From positions 17,386 through 31,827 of the forward strand of contig WVZH01000162.1 in NCBI GenBank assembly GCA_011772595.1: 14,442 nt of DNA. The letters are read 5' to 3'. The position numbers and the translations under genes are program-made. The notes under the pieces were generated by a model that did not search any database, was not told the DNA's origin, and saw only the letters and a list, made by a program, of their open reading frames with translations. Source of the stretch: Anaerolineales bacterium (GTDB taxonomy: Bacteria; Chloroflexota; Anaerolineae; Anaerolineales; E44-bin32). Below, one piece after another: positions 1 to 7,963 of the stretch; the first letter of the stretch is position 1, and the number at the start of each line of letters is the position of its first letter.

Positions 1-2201
1 GCTTCTTCAAAGTGACGCGCCAACTGCAGCGCAACAACCGGTATCTCCTCCTGCGCAGCATATAGTCCCTCAAGAACAGTCCCGACCTGCTCATGCAAGT
101 GAACCTTTTCCACTTCGTCCAGGCTGCCGTAGAGGTACTTCTGAAAAAGGATGTGCCGGAAGCGATAGCTGGACAGGAGTTGGCCGTTCGAGCGCTGGAT
201 GCTCTTAGCACGTATCAAACGATGCTTCCTATCTAGCTCACCACTCAAGTCCGCCAAAATCTGCTTGTCATCCATTTCCATTACCCGGGCAAGCATCTCG
301 GCGGTGAACACCTCACCCTCAACACTGGCTACCCTCAACGTTGCTTGCAACGGCTGCGTAAGGCGACCGATACGCTCGCCGATAACCGCTTCCACCCGCG
401 CCGGCATGGTCTCCCAGTCCAGCATCGGCCCTTCGATCCATTGGCCGTTCTTATCCTGCACCAGATCTCCACGTTCTTGCAACCCTCGCAACAACTCGAT
501 CGTAAACAGGGGATGTCCTTGAGTCTGACGATGAAGCATTTCCCTGAATGGGGGGAGCCGGTTTGGCTCGCAATCCAGGAACGCTTCCACAAATTCCCAG
601 CGGTCCGCCTGACTAAGGTTCACAGAAATGGCCCCATACTCGCGCTGAAACTCGTAGACGACGGGTTCGAGGGGATGACGTGCCCCCTCTCTCCCCATGG
701 CGACTTCCTCTTGGCGATACGCGCCCACGATCAAAATCGGGCTCCCGGCTAATTGCCTTCCGAGATGGAAGAGTAAGCCGACGGAGCCCGCATCCGCCCA
801 TTGCAAATCATCCAGCATCAACACTAGAGGGACTTCCCGTGAAAGCGACCGCAAGACGCGTGTGTACTGCTCAAAAAAGTCGCTTTGCTGCGGACTTGGG
901 ATAAACAGGCTTACGCCCTGGCGCTCCACGGCTTCTTTCAGGCGCCTCAGCCAATCCGCTCCTTCTGGAGCACAGACCATAGCACGCTGGACCAAGGCCG
1001 CCCCAGGGATAAACGTATCGATCAGGTCTGGCCCGGATTCCACCAGCGCCCGTACTGTAAGCGGGAGCGTATCCCACAAGCGACGGGCATGGTTTCTTGT
1101 GATGGCTTCGGCTTCCAGGCGCGCTTCTACATCCCCCGTCAGCATCCCCAAGATTTCTCGCAAAGGCAGATAGGGATTGCCGATCCCTGTGTAGGCGTTG
1201 CAGTTCCCGCTGGCGACGACAAGCTCAGCATGTTCTTCAAGGGCACGCCGGGTGAATTCATTAAGCAGGGCCGTCTTGCCACTTCCAGCTTCACCCGTGA
1301 CGAAAATCACCCTTCCTTGGTTCGTTAGCATGGATTCGAGGTGGCTGTCGAGCTGGGCGAGCTCCGACTCACGGACGACGAAGACAGGCCTTTCGATCTG
1401 GCGTGGTTCTGCTTCATCGAGGAAGGAAGGGCGTCGAATTACAAACTCGCGGACGTGGGCCTGTGATACAAGATCGTCAACAGACTCCTGACCTGAGAGC
1501 TGATCAAACAAACGCCGCATCTCCGGCGATGCCTGCAACCCCAGCTCGCGCTCCAAGGATTCTTCACAGCGTTCATAAGTGGCCCTCACCATGCCCTGGT
1601 CTCCCAGGCCAGCATAGGCAATCATCATGGCACGAAAGGCCGACTCTGGAGAGTGGCCCAACCGAATCCACTGCTCGCTCCATTCCAATGCCTGGTCCCA
1701 CTCCTCAGCCTGAATTAGGGTATCCACGAGCAGGTTCATCTTCTTGTGATAGGCAGACTGAAGGCGATCGCGCTCCACGCCAATCCAATCTTCATAAAAG
1801 CCAGGCAGGAACTCCCCCTGATAGTTACGGGCGATGTCGGTTAAATCCTCCAGTGGTAACGCCTCTTCTTGCAAAAGGAGAGCTTCTGCGTCCAACCAGT
1901 AATCGGCCTCCGCGTTGAAAGTGACGCTGATCTTATTGATGTCCAGGTAATCTTCTCAGGTGAGCGATCCGCTTTCGAGCGTTTTGCGAATGCGCCAGAG
2001 TGCCTGGCGCAGGTAGCCTCGTGCATTGCTCTCGGTTGAATCTGGCCAGAGCATGCCGGCCAGTTTTTCCCGCCTGTGTGATATTCCGGTATTAAGAACC
2101 AGATACGCCAACAAGGATTGTGCTGGTCTGGATGGCAATTCAAGCACAAGGTCGTTATTTTGAAGTTTGAATTGCCCAAGGAGGAAGATCTTTAAAGTCA
2201 C
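1..2201 (-). pseudogene. SARP/BTAD-type AAA ATPase transcriptional regulator, interrupted by an in-frame TGA; 3' end beyond the window
   Basis: The GTG at 2201 is the only possible start, since a TAG lies four codons upstream. Codons 1-81 encode an OmpR-like winged helix (SLLAYLVLN, then LWPDSTESNARGYLRQALWR), as in SARP-type regulators. Codon 82 is TGA (1956-1958). The same frame then stays open to the window edge, which I checked codon by codon, giving over 650 codons. That part holds a BTAD helical domain (about 90-240, including RDRLQSAYHKK and ATYERCEESLERELG), a P-loop ATPase with Walker A GEAGSGKT at 303-310 and Walker B LVLMLDDLQWAD near 462, and the start of a helical region. Proteins of this type sense a signal through the ATPase and bind DNA with the N-terminal helix. 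The stop would separate an 81-residue DNA-binding piece (1956-2201) from the ATPase, whose first internal ATG is at 1739. It is either a recent nonsense mutation, a sequence error, readthrough or a true split. Family identity is firm; functional state is not. Confidence 0.85.
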
Positions 2202-2275
2202 GCGTAACTGCTATTTCTCTGGGGAGGCCGGCAGGTTGCATGGTTCGCCGTACTTGAGGCATCGGATTAATTTCG

Positions 2276-2284
2276 ATTATAGCA
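2276..2284 (-). promoter_or_regulatory. Extended -10 promoter for the BTAD/AAA regulator
   Basis: The minus strand reads TGCTATAAT here, a perfect TATAAT preceded by the TGn extension. No good -35 is present at 16-18 bp, which extended -10 promoters tolerate. Transcription would start near 2269, leaving a leader of about 68 nt before the GTG at 2201. Confidence 0.5.
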
Positions 2285-2433
2285 AGAAATGCCCCCGCCA
2301 GAATGGAACTTTCATGGACAGTGTAAGACTGGGTCTAACTCATTTCGATGATGCTCGTGTGACGGGAGTTTTCGAAGCCACAGGGAGGGGAATAAGGATG
2401 AGATAGCTGTCAAAAGCACCAAAGAAGGCTACA

Positions 2434-4071
2434 ATGCAACAACCCATGTTGCGAAGATGGTTCGAATCCCTTTCACGCGCCCGAGAAACCAGCCCAAGCA
2501 CACTTCGCAATCTCTCTCTGGTGCTATGCGTAGCTATCCTCCTGACAGGATGCCAACCAGGACCTGATACCGTGACGTTTCCCACCACGACGGACGACCA
2601 GGATTCCGATCTTAAACATTCATCCACCCTTCCCCCAACCCAAACCCAAGCGCCCAACCCAACACACACTCCCAGTCCCTCCCCCTCTCCGGTCCTCCTT
2701 GCAGTCCCCGAACGCTGGATGAGCACTGCCGCACAAGCCATCGAACAGCTAGAATCTCAGGGAACCCGATGGCAGTGGCAGTTGGACACCGGTGGAGACG
2801 CGGCCAAGAAGGTTTCGCAGGGCTTTGCAGACCTGGCCCTCGTGCCCAGCGCAGAAGGCATTCACGCCGGCACTCGCCGTTTCGCGCTGGGCGTCCCGTT
2901 CACCTCTGATTGGGAAACGATCACCACGGCGCAAGCCCAAGAGATCCTCACCCAGGGATCCCCCTTCGTCGCGGTGATGGACTGGGCAGAGTTGCCCGCC
3001 AACCTCAAAGCGCTGCGGGTTGACGGCCGGCATCCTAGCGAATCCGAGTATCCCCTGCTGCAAACCTGGTCCCTGGTCGCCGCGCCAGGCTATGAAGCCG
3101 CGGCTGTCGAGCTTAGCCCGATCATGAGCGACGCGCTGAGCGCCGATCCTGTCGTCCACGTAGCTGCCGTGGGTGATATCATGCTGGATCGCGCCCTCGG
3201 CGATGCAATCCAAGCGGGCGACCTTGACTATCCCTTCGCTGAAGTGGTCGACCTGCTGTCCCCCGCTGATCTGGCGATCGGCAATTTGGAAACGGCGATC
3301 GGGGATCAAGGATCACCCGTGGATAAAGGTTTTACTTTTCGCGCGCCGACAGGGGCAGCCCAGACGCTATCCTTGGCCGGCTTCGACCTGCTCTCACTCG
3401 CCAACAACCACGCCATGGATTTCGGCCCCACCGCGTTGTTGAACGGCATGACGCTGCTGCACGCCCAGGGCATCGACACCATCGGCGCCGGCGAATACGA
3501 AGGCGTCGCACGGGCTCCTGCGATAAGAAACCTCAACGGGATTACGCTCGCCTTCCTGGCGTATGTCGACGTCCCCGTCGAATATCGCGGCTTCGACACA
3601 CGTAGTTGGGCCGCCACGCCGACACGCCCCGGTGTGGCCTGGGCAGACCCGGCGCAGATCGAGGCCGATGTAGCCTCCGCCCGCTCTCAGGCCGACGTTG
3701 TGATCGTCCTGATCCACAGTGGCTTCGAGTACGACCCCAACCCCAGCCCGCCTCAGGTTTCCGCCGCACGCACAGCGATCGACGCAGGCGCCGACCTCGT
3801 ACTCGGACATCACGCCCACGTCCTACAGGGTATCGAGTTCTACTCCGACGGCGTGATCGTTTATGGTCTGGGTAATTTCGCCTTCGATGACGGTGGAGAA
3901 TCCCAGAGCGCGCTACTAAACGTTTGGCTCGACCAGGACGGTGTACGGACCCTGGAACTCGTCCCCGTCATGCTTGATCGTGATGGGCGCCCTAACCCAG
4001 CAACTGAAGCGCAAGCTCGGGTTATCCGCGCCCAGGTGTATAGTCTAACGACCGAAGAGGATCGGCCCTAG
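2434..4071 (+). CDS. CapA-family lipoprotein with an N-terminal binding-protein-like region (545 aa)
   Basis: The ATG at 2434 follows an AAGAAGG ribosome site with 5 nt spacing. Residues 23-40 form a lipoprotein signal peptide ending in LLTGC, so Cys40 should be lipidated and the protein anchored outside the cytoplasmic membrane. Residues 60-87 are a Thr/Pro/Ser-rich linker. Residues 88-230 look like part of a periplasmic binding protein. Residues 241-515 are the CapA (PGA_cap) domain of the calcineurin-like metallophosphatase superfamily: GDIMLD at 247-252, GNLET at 283-287, LANNHAMDFG at 322-331, IHSGFEYDPNP at 427-437, GHHAHVLQGIEFY at 458-470 and YGLGNFAFD at 477-485. The expected Asp/Asn/His ligands are present. 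CapA relates to poly-gamma-glutamate capsule in Bacillus, but no capB or capC is nearby, so that role cannot be assumed. The gene is divergent from the regulator upstream; I found no convincing promoter of its own. Confidence 0.9.
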   Translation: MQQPMLRRWFESLSRARETSPSTLRNLSLVLCVAILLTGCQPGPDTVTFPTTTDDQDSDLKHSSTLPPTQTQAPNPTHTPSPSPSPVLLAVPERWMSTAAQAIEQLESQGTRWQWQLDTGGDAAKKVSQGFADLALVPSAEGIHAGTRRFALGVPFTSDWETITTAQAQEILTQGSPFVAVMDWAELPANLKALRVDGRHPSESEYPLLQTWSLVAAPGYEAAAVELSPIMSDALSADPVVHVAAVGDIMLDRALGDAIQAGDLDYPFAEVVDLLSPADLAIGNLETAIGDQGSPVDKGFTFRAPTGAAQTLSLAGFDLLSLANNHAMDFGPTALLNGMTLLHAQGIDTIGAGEYEGVARAPAIRNLNGITLAFLAYVDVPVEYRGFDTRSWAATPTRPGVAWADPAQIEADVASARSQADVVIVLIHSGFEYDPNPSPPQVSAARTAIDAGADLVLGHHAHVLQGIEFYSDGVIVYGLGNFAFDDGGESQSALLNVWLDQDGVRTLELVPVMLDRDGRPNPATEAQARVIRAQVYSLTTEEDRP

Positions 4072-4088
4072 GATAATGTTCAGGAATC

Positions 4089-4117
4089 GTTGGGGCGACC
4101 GTCCTGGTCGCCCCAAC
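4089..4117. repeat. REP-like palindrome, 12-bp stem
   Basis: GTTGGGGCGACC (4089-4100), a 5-nt loop, then GGTCGCCCCAAC (4106-4117) pair perfectly. It begins 17 nt after the CapA stop codon. There is no U-tract on either side, so it is not a standard terminator, although it could slow RNA decay or polymerase. It shares the GGGGCG...CGCCCC frame with the palindrome at 7632-7657, which suggests a dispersed element. Confidence 0.6.
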
Positions 4118-4310
4118 ACACCGACACAAAAAACACCCTTCGAAGCTCGTCCAGCCTACTTCACCACGGCTCACCCTAAACGCTGAACGAAGTCCTCATC
4201 ACACCTCACCAACAATACCTTTACCAATTACTCAATTCCAAGTTGCCCATCCCCATCTTGAGCTCGAAAACAATTCGGGCTTTATCTATCCTTCTATACG
4301 TGAGTACGAG

Positions 4311-4331
4311 ACTCGAGTTGCAAACTCGAGT
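4311..4331 (-). terminator. Hairpin downstream of the MFS gene (weak terminator candidate)
   Basis: ACTCGAGTT and AACTCGAGT form a perfect 9-bp stem around a 3-nt loop, about 30 nt past the TAG stop of the MFS gene. No U-tract follows on the minus strand, so termination is only a possibility; a palindromic protein-binding site fits as well. Apart from this and the palindrome at 4089-4117, the gap 4072-4360 holds nothing I recognise. Confidence 0.3.
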
Positions 4332-4360
4332 GCTGGAGGAGGCAGAGATTGTAGATTCAC

Positions 4361-5575
4361 CTAGATTGTGATCATCCTATCTATGGCTCGCGACGGCATC
4401 TTACGCTCCAGAATGAGAAACCCAATCGCACCTAAGAGTCCCATGACCAATCCACCATACCAGATCGCCACAGGAGCAAGCTGATCGTTCAGTAATCCGC
4501 CGATCACAGGACCTATCCCGAAGCCCACGCTCCAGACCAAGCTGTACAACCCCATGTAGCGACCGCGCATATCGATGGGTGCGAAATTCGCAGTCAGCGC
4601 TGTTGAAGTAGGCACGATGATCATCTCACCGATGGTGAGCAAGATCATGCTAATGAGAAAGGCGAAAAAGCCACTCCCCCAGGCCACACTGCCAACGCCT
4701 AACCCAATAAAGAGCGATCCCACTGCCAAAACCATGAACGCCCGAAAGCGCTCCGTCACTCGAGTAATTACATACTGCAACAACACCACCATCGCGGCGT
4801 TCGTGGCCATGATGAAGCCATATTGATTTTCGGGTACACCGAAATTCTCCTTCACATACACAGGTAATAGGATCATGATGAGTGAGTAGCTCATCACAGA
4901 GAGGACGTACATGCCACAGAAGGAAACAAACCCCCGATCGCGCAAGACAGGTCCATAACCGACCCCCACAGGTTGCTCATCGGCTTCCCGCCTCGGTGCA
5001 GTCTCAGAGACGAAGAACAAGACCAACATGGCGTAGAGAATTTGCGCCGCTGCGGCGATGAAGAAAGCAATGGCATATGAGACGCTGGTAATGAATCCAC
5101 CGATAGAGGGTCCGATCGCGACACCGAGATTGGCGATCGTGCGCAGTAGGGCATAGGCTGCCGTTCTGCGCTCAGGCTCGACGAGATCGGCCACCATCGC
5201 ATTTCCCCCAATACGTAGTAAAGGGTCAAACCCTCCAAAGATGGCCATAAGCGCAGCCCAAAGTGGGAGGGTGTCTGCCACGCGCATACCCAATAACACG
5301 CCACCACCAACCAACAGGCTTACGAGCATGACACCTTTGCGCCCAAAGCGGTCCACCGCAGGACCGGTAAAGGAAGTTGTCAATAAGCTTGCGACGGAAT
5401 AGATGGTGAGCAGTAAAGCGACACTCGTCAGCGGGACGTTTAACTGCTGTCGCATATAAATCGTAAGAAAGGGCCAGACCATACTCCCGCCCGTTGAATT
5501 GATCAGCATCCCCCAGAAGATCAACCAAAACTGGCGTGGATACCCACTGGTAACATTGCGCAAGCGATTAAGCAT
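4361..5575 (-). CDS. MFS transporter, DHA1/multidrug-exporter type (404 aa)
   Basis: This is an inner-membrane transporter of the major facilitator superfamily. The 404-residue length and about 12 hydrophobic segments fit the DHA1 drug:proton antiporter size class. The loop after TM2 carries motif A, GPAVDRFGRKG (71-81), with Asp75 and the basic residues intact. Glycine-rich repeats GPSIGG (155-160) in the N half and GPVIGG (355-360) in the C half reflect the internal duplication, and PERRTAAYALLRT (134-146) is the usual arginine-bearing loop before TM5. A short cytoplasmic loop near 192-208 links the halves. The ATG at 5575 follows GAGGT with 6 nt spacing, supporting that start. The substrate cannot be read from sequence. 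The gene is alone in its unit: the HAD gene upstream on the same strand is 200 nt away. No promoter was clear in that gap. Confidence 0.9.
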   Translation of the reverse strand: MLNRLRNVTSGYPRQFWLIFWGMLINSTGGSMVWPFLTIYMRQQLNVPLTSVALLLTIYSVASLLTTSFTGPAVDRFGRKGVMLVSLLVGGGVLLGMRVADTLPLWAALMAIFGGFDPLLRIGGNAMVADLVEPERRTAAYALLRTIANLGVAIGPSIGGFITSVSYAIAFFIAAAAQILYAMLVLFFVSETAPRREADEQPVGVGYGPVLRDRGFVSFCGMYVLSVMSYSLIMILLPVYVKENFGVPENQYGFIMATNAAMVVLLQYVITRVTERFRAFMVLAVGSLFIGLGVGSVAWGSGFFAFLISMILLTIGEMIIVPTSTALTANFAPIDMRGRYMGLYSLVWSVGFGIGPVIGGLLNDQLAPVAIWYGGLVMGLLGAIGFLILERKMPSRAIDRMITI

Positions 5576-5775
5576 TCGACTACCTCATGCTGAGGAGAAC
5601 AACAGCTCTGGCGTATGTTCGTCTACGTTCTATCTTGGAGATCTACCAACTCGTGGGGATCTCATCCAGGTCGTAGTGTTCAAGAAACTCTACGGCCGTC
5701 TCCCGCCCGCGGTTCAATATAAGCAGTTTGTGCAAGGAGAAAAAGTTGAGCGCACTCACCGCCCTTCGCAATTTT

Positions 5776-6528
5776 TCACCCTGACGATTGCATGCGCTCA
5801 ATAACATCCGGTACATCCCTGAGGTTTTCTGCTGTAGCCTCGGGGAACACGTGCTTGGAGTCCTTCCGATTGCTTTCATTATCTGCATCCGCGGTAAGCC
5901 AGATCTGATGCAACCCGAGCCGTTGTGCGCCGCTGACGTCCGCGCCGAGCATATCGCCGACCATGACGACCTCACCCCCTTCGAGCCCCCAGGCCTTGAG
6001 CACGACCTCGAATATACGTGGGTGCGGCTTGCGAATCCCGACCGCAGCTGAAATCAAAATTGGGTCGAAAAAGTGCCGAATTTCAGCGTTGTCGATTAAT
6101 CGCTGCACGTTCTTGACATCGCCGGCGTTAGAGATAATCCCCATGCGGAAGCCCTTTGTTTGCAGATCATCTAACACCGCGACCAGGTCTGGCATCGGTC
6201 TCCACAATTCCTCACTAACTCTGTAGAGACGTTCTAAAGCCCTTTCAAGAACTTCGTCTGTGACGGTCGAGTGGCCGAATTGCGTCATCACAGTTCGCAG
6301 CAGAGCCAACGTGGTCTGTTCCATGTGTGTAGTTTCGCGCTCTTCTATACTGGCATCGAGGATCTCATTGAAGGCATCCACAAATGCCGCGCCATCCAGC
6401 CCAAACTCGTATTTCATAAGCTGGTCGAGCATCGCCTGGATGCCACGCTGACGCACGACAAGCCAATCGCCGTGGAAGCGGATGAGGGTAGAACCCAAGT
6501 CGAAGATGACACCGCGAATCGGTCCCAC
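5776..6528 (-). CDS. HAD-superfamily hydrolase (250 aa) with a variant motif I
   Basis: This is a haloacid-dehalogenase-like hydrolase with a helical cap (about residues 18-105). Motif I is VIFDLGST (7-14), with nucleophile Asp10 but Gly12 where phosphatases carry the acid/base Asp. Motif II is IISNAG with Ser133, motif III is GIRKPHP with Lys167, and motif IV is VGDMLGAD with Asp192 and Asp197. A small-molecule phosphatase-like role is usual for this fold, but the missing second Asp makes the reaction uncertain. The start is GTG at 6528. Its ribosome site (AAGG) overlaps the TAA stop of the dehydrogenase gene, which ends 9 nt upstream, so the two are almost certainly co-transcribed and probably translationally coupled. 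The HAD protein might deal with a product or by-product linked to the dehydrogenase; that is inference. Confidence 0.88.
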   Translation of the reverse strand: MGPIRGVIFDLGSTLIRFHGDWLVVRQRGIQAMLDQLMKYEFGLDGAAFVDAFNEILDASIEERETTHMEQTTLALLRTVMTQFGHSTVTDEVLERALERLYRVSEELWRPMPDLVAVLDDLQTKGFRMGIISNAGDVKNVQRLIDNAEIRHFFDPILISAAVGIRKPHPRIFEVVLKAWGLEGGEVVMVGDMLGADVSGAQRLGLHQIWLTADADNESNRKDSKHVFPEATAENLRDVPDVIERMQSSG

Positions 6529-6537
6529 CGTGTCGCC

Positions 6538-7551
6538 TTAGTAACCTTTTTCAGGATGATAGAGGTTCAACAACGGTCGTTCGGAGAGATAGCGATGTAG
6601 ATTTTCGGCAAACAGCGCTGCGGCTCGTTCGTAATAATGCTCCGAAGCGCCGGCGACATGCGGGGAGAGGATGACATTGGGGAGCTCCCACAGTGGGCTG
6701 GTTTCGGGTAAAGGTTCCGCAGGATAGACATCCAGGGCAGCCCCGGCCAGCTTCTCGGTAGCCAAGGCTTCAACCAACGCTCCATGGTCGACGACACCGC
6801 CGCGCGATATATCCACCAGATGAGCGGTGGTCTTCATCGCCTCGAAGATCGCACTGCTGACCATGCCTCGAGTCTCTGATGTCAGTGGAACCGTGACTAC
6901 AAGAAAATCGCACAGGGGAACCATGGAACGCAGGGCCTGGGGCGGATAAAGCCGATCTGGAATATCGCCCCCAGGATCCCCCGTACCTTCCAGCGTGTAA
7001 CCTTCATCCTGCAAATGTTTCAAGTCGTGCTTGATCGCCAACACCTTGGCGCCAAATTCCCGGCAAAGACGCGCCACCTCACGACCGATGCTGCCGTATC
7101 CCAAGATACCGACTGTGCTATCGCGTAGCTCAGTGGGTTCATATTTGCGGTACCGATTTTCATCCCAGCGCACCTCTGGCGGATCTGCCATCATCACCGG
7201 CAGCTTACGTCCAAGCGCTAGCATGGACATCAGCGCGAATTCTGCCATCTGAGGTACAGCCGCCCCGCTTAATGTGGTCACCTTGACCTCCGAACTCAGC
7301 AGTGGATGATCGGCCAGTCGTTCAATGCCAGCGAAATGAAACTGGATCCAGCGGAGTTCGGGGACGGCCTCGGGATCGGGCATGGCCCACAAGGTGTACA
7401 GGATCTCGATGTCGGGGAGCAACTCCTCTGGGAGATCCTCGCTCCGTGGCGCAGGGTGCACGTGGATTTGAAGCCGAGGTGAGACCACCTTAAGGCGCTC
7501 TACCAGCGGCTCAGGAAATGGGACGGTGATCAAGACGTAGATATCAGACAT
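6538..7551 (-). CDS. D-isomer-specific 2-hydroxyacid dehydrogenase (337 aa)
   Basis: This is a cytoplasmic NAD(P)-dependent oxidoreductase that interconverts a 2-hydroxyacid and a 2-oxoacid. Numbering from Met at 7551, the Rossmann motif GILGYGSIGREVARL runs from 148, with GYGSIG at 151-156. The catalytic triad is intact: Arg250 in ISRGGVVDHG, Glu279 in DVYPAEPLPE and His298 in SPHVAG. An insertion rich in Gly/Asp/Pro (about 180-205) after the second strand of the fold is seen in some subfamilies (GhrA- or SerA-like relatives). The substrate is not readable. An in-frame ATG three codons earlier (7560) gives 340 aa, but it overlaps a TACAAT box and has no ribosome site. I prefer 7551, which matches how homologues usually begin (MSDI..VLIT). 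It is first in a unit with the HAD gene. Confidence 0.9.
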   Translation of the reverse strand: MSDIYVLITVPFPEPLVERLKVVSPRLQIHVHPAPRSEDLPEELLPDIEILYTLWAMPDPEAVPELRWIQFHFAGIERLADHPLLSSEVKVTTLSGAAVPQMAEFALMSMLALGRKLPVMMADPPEVRWDENRYRKYEPTELRDSTVGILGYGSIGREVARLCREFGAKVLAIKHDLKHLQDEGYTLEGTGDPGGDIPDRLYPPQALRSMVPLCDFLVVTVPLTSETRGMVSSAIFEAMKTTAHLVDISRGGVVDHGALVEALATEKLAGAALDVYPAEPLPETSPLWELPNVILSPHVAGASEHYYERAAALFAENLHRYLSERPLLNLYHPEKGY

Positions 7552-7558
7552 CCCCGCC

Positions 7559-7586
7559 ATTGTACATCATTCGCTTGCCGTGTGAG
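7559..7586 (-). promoter_or_regulatory. Candidate promoter for the dehydrogenase-HAD unit
   Basis: On the minus strand CTCACA (7581-7586), 16 bp, then TACAAT (7559-7564). These match 4/6 and 5/6 of the sigma70 boxes. The ATG at 7551 begins 7 nt after the -10, so transcription would start at or just before the codon and the mRNA would be leaderless. The GGCGGGG between them is too close to the ATG to act as a ribosome site. Confidence 0.35.
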
Positions 7587-7631
7587 AAGCTAAAATTTCG
7601 CCTGGCTCCACATCTTCCGGGAAGGTATGGC

Positions 7632-7657
7632 TCGGGGCGCACGGCCGTGCGCCCCGA
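7632..7657. repeat. REP-like perfect palindrome, 26 nt
   Basis: TCGGGGCGCACGG is followed directly by its own reverse complement, giving a 13-bp inverted repeat with no spacer. It has no U-tract. It shares the outer GGGGCG/CGCCCC frame with the repeat at 4089-4117. Palindromes of this style occur as intergenic dispersed repeats in Chloroflexota and other phyla. Confidence 0.6.
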
Positions 7658-7905
7658 CAATTGAGGGCATGAACTGAGGCTCGGAAAAGGACTGAGCTGT
7701 ATTCACAAACAACATCATCCCTCACATACCACCTTCAAGTCCCATGGAGCCTCTTACGGAACTCATGTGGACGGTCTAACATGACCAGGGAGCTAAATGC
7801 GTAGAGATTCCGTAGGTTAAACGTCAGGCTTGCGTCCTGCGCCACACAGCCACTGGTTGTATAGTAACAATGGAAGGGCGGAATCTCTTCTTCTCCTCCT
7901 TAAGA

Positions 7906-7934
7906 GAGAGCCGGGGTCGGCGTCCCCGGCTCTC
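7906..7934 (-). terminator. Terminator-like hairpin after the permease fusion gene
   Basis: GAGAGCCGGGG (7906-7916) pairs perfectly with CCCCGGCTCTC (7924-7934) around a 7-nt loop. It lies 29 nt past the stop codon of the permease fusion. The stem is strong and GC-rich, but no U-tract follows, so it is a non-canonical terminator or an RNA 3'-end stabiliser. Confidence 0.45.
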
Positions 7935-7963
7935 ATGATTCCACACGAATGCGTCAGATGTCC

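Larger units (their letters stand above)
7561..7963. other. Intergenic region of about 400 nt
   Basis: It holds the likely dehydrogenase promoter at its left end, a REP-like palindrome (7632-7657) and a terminator-like hairpin after the permease gene (7906-7934). The middle, about 7660-7900, has no convincing reading frame, RNA gene or repeat. A lone TATAGT at 7860-7865 on the plus strand has no -35 and no gene to serve. Confidence 0.6.

Noticed and set aside
199..1918. Several plus-strand frames opposite the BTAD/AAA regulator
   Set aside because: The minus strand keeps Walker A, Walker B and BTAD motifs through the whole stretch; these are shadows.
1956..1958. Selenocysteine insertion at the in-frame TGA
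   Set aside because: The position is a domain linker with no expected Cys, and no SECIS-like stem is visible just downstream (only a 4-bp GCGT/ACGC pairing).
2254..2282. Plus-strand promoter TTGAGG-17-TTATAG for the CapA gene
   Set aside because: The TTATAG overlaps the complement of a better minus-strand box, TGCTATAAT, and is a weak match itself.
2167..2406. Plus-strand frame of 79 codons between regulator and CapA gene
   Set aside because: It starts inside the regulator gene, covers its promoter region and shows no protein-like pattern.
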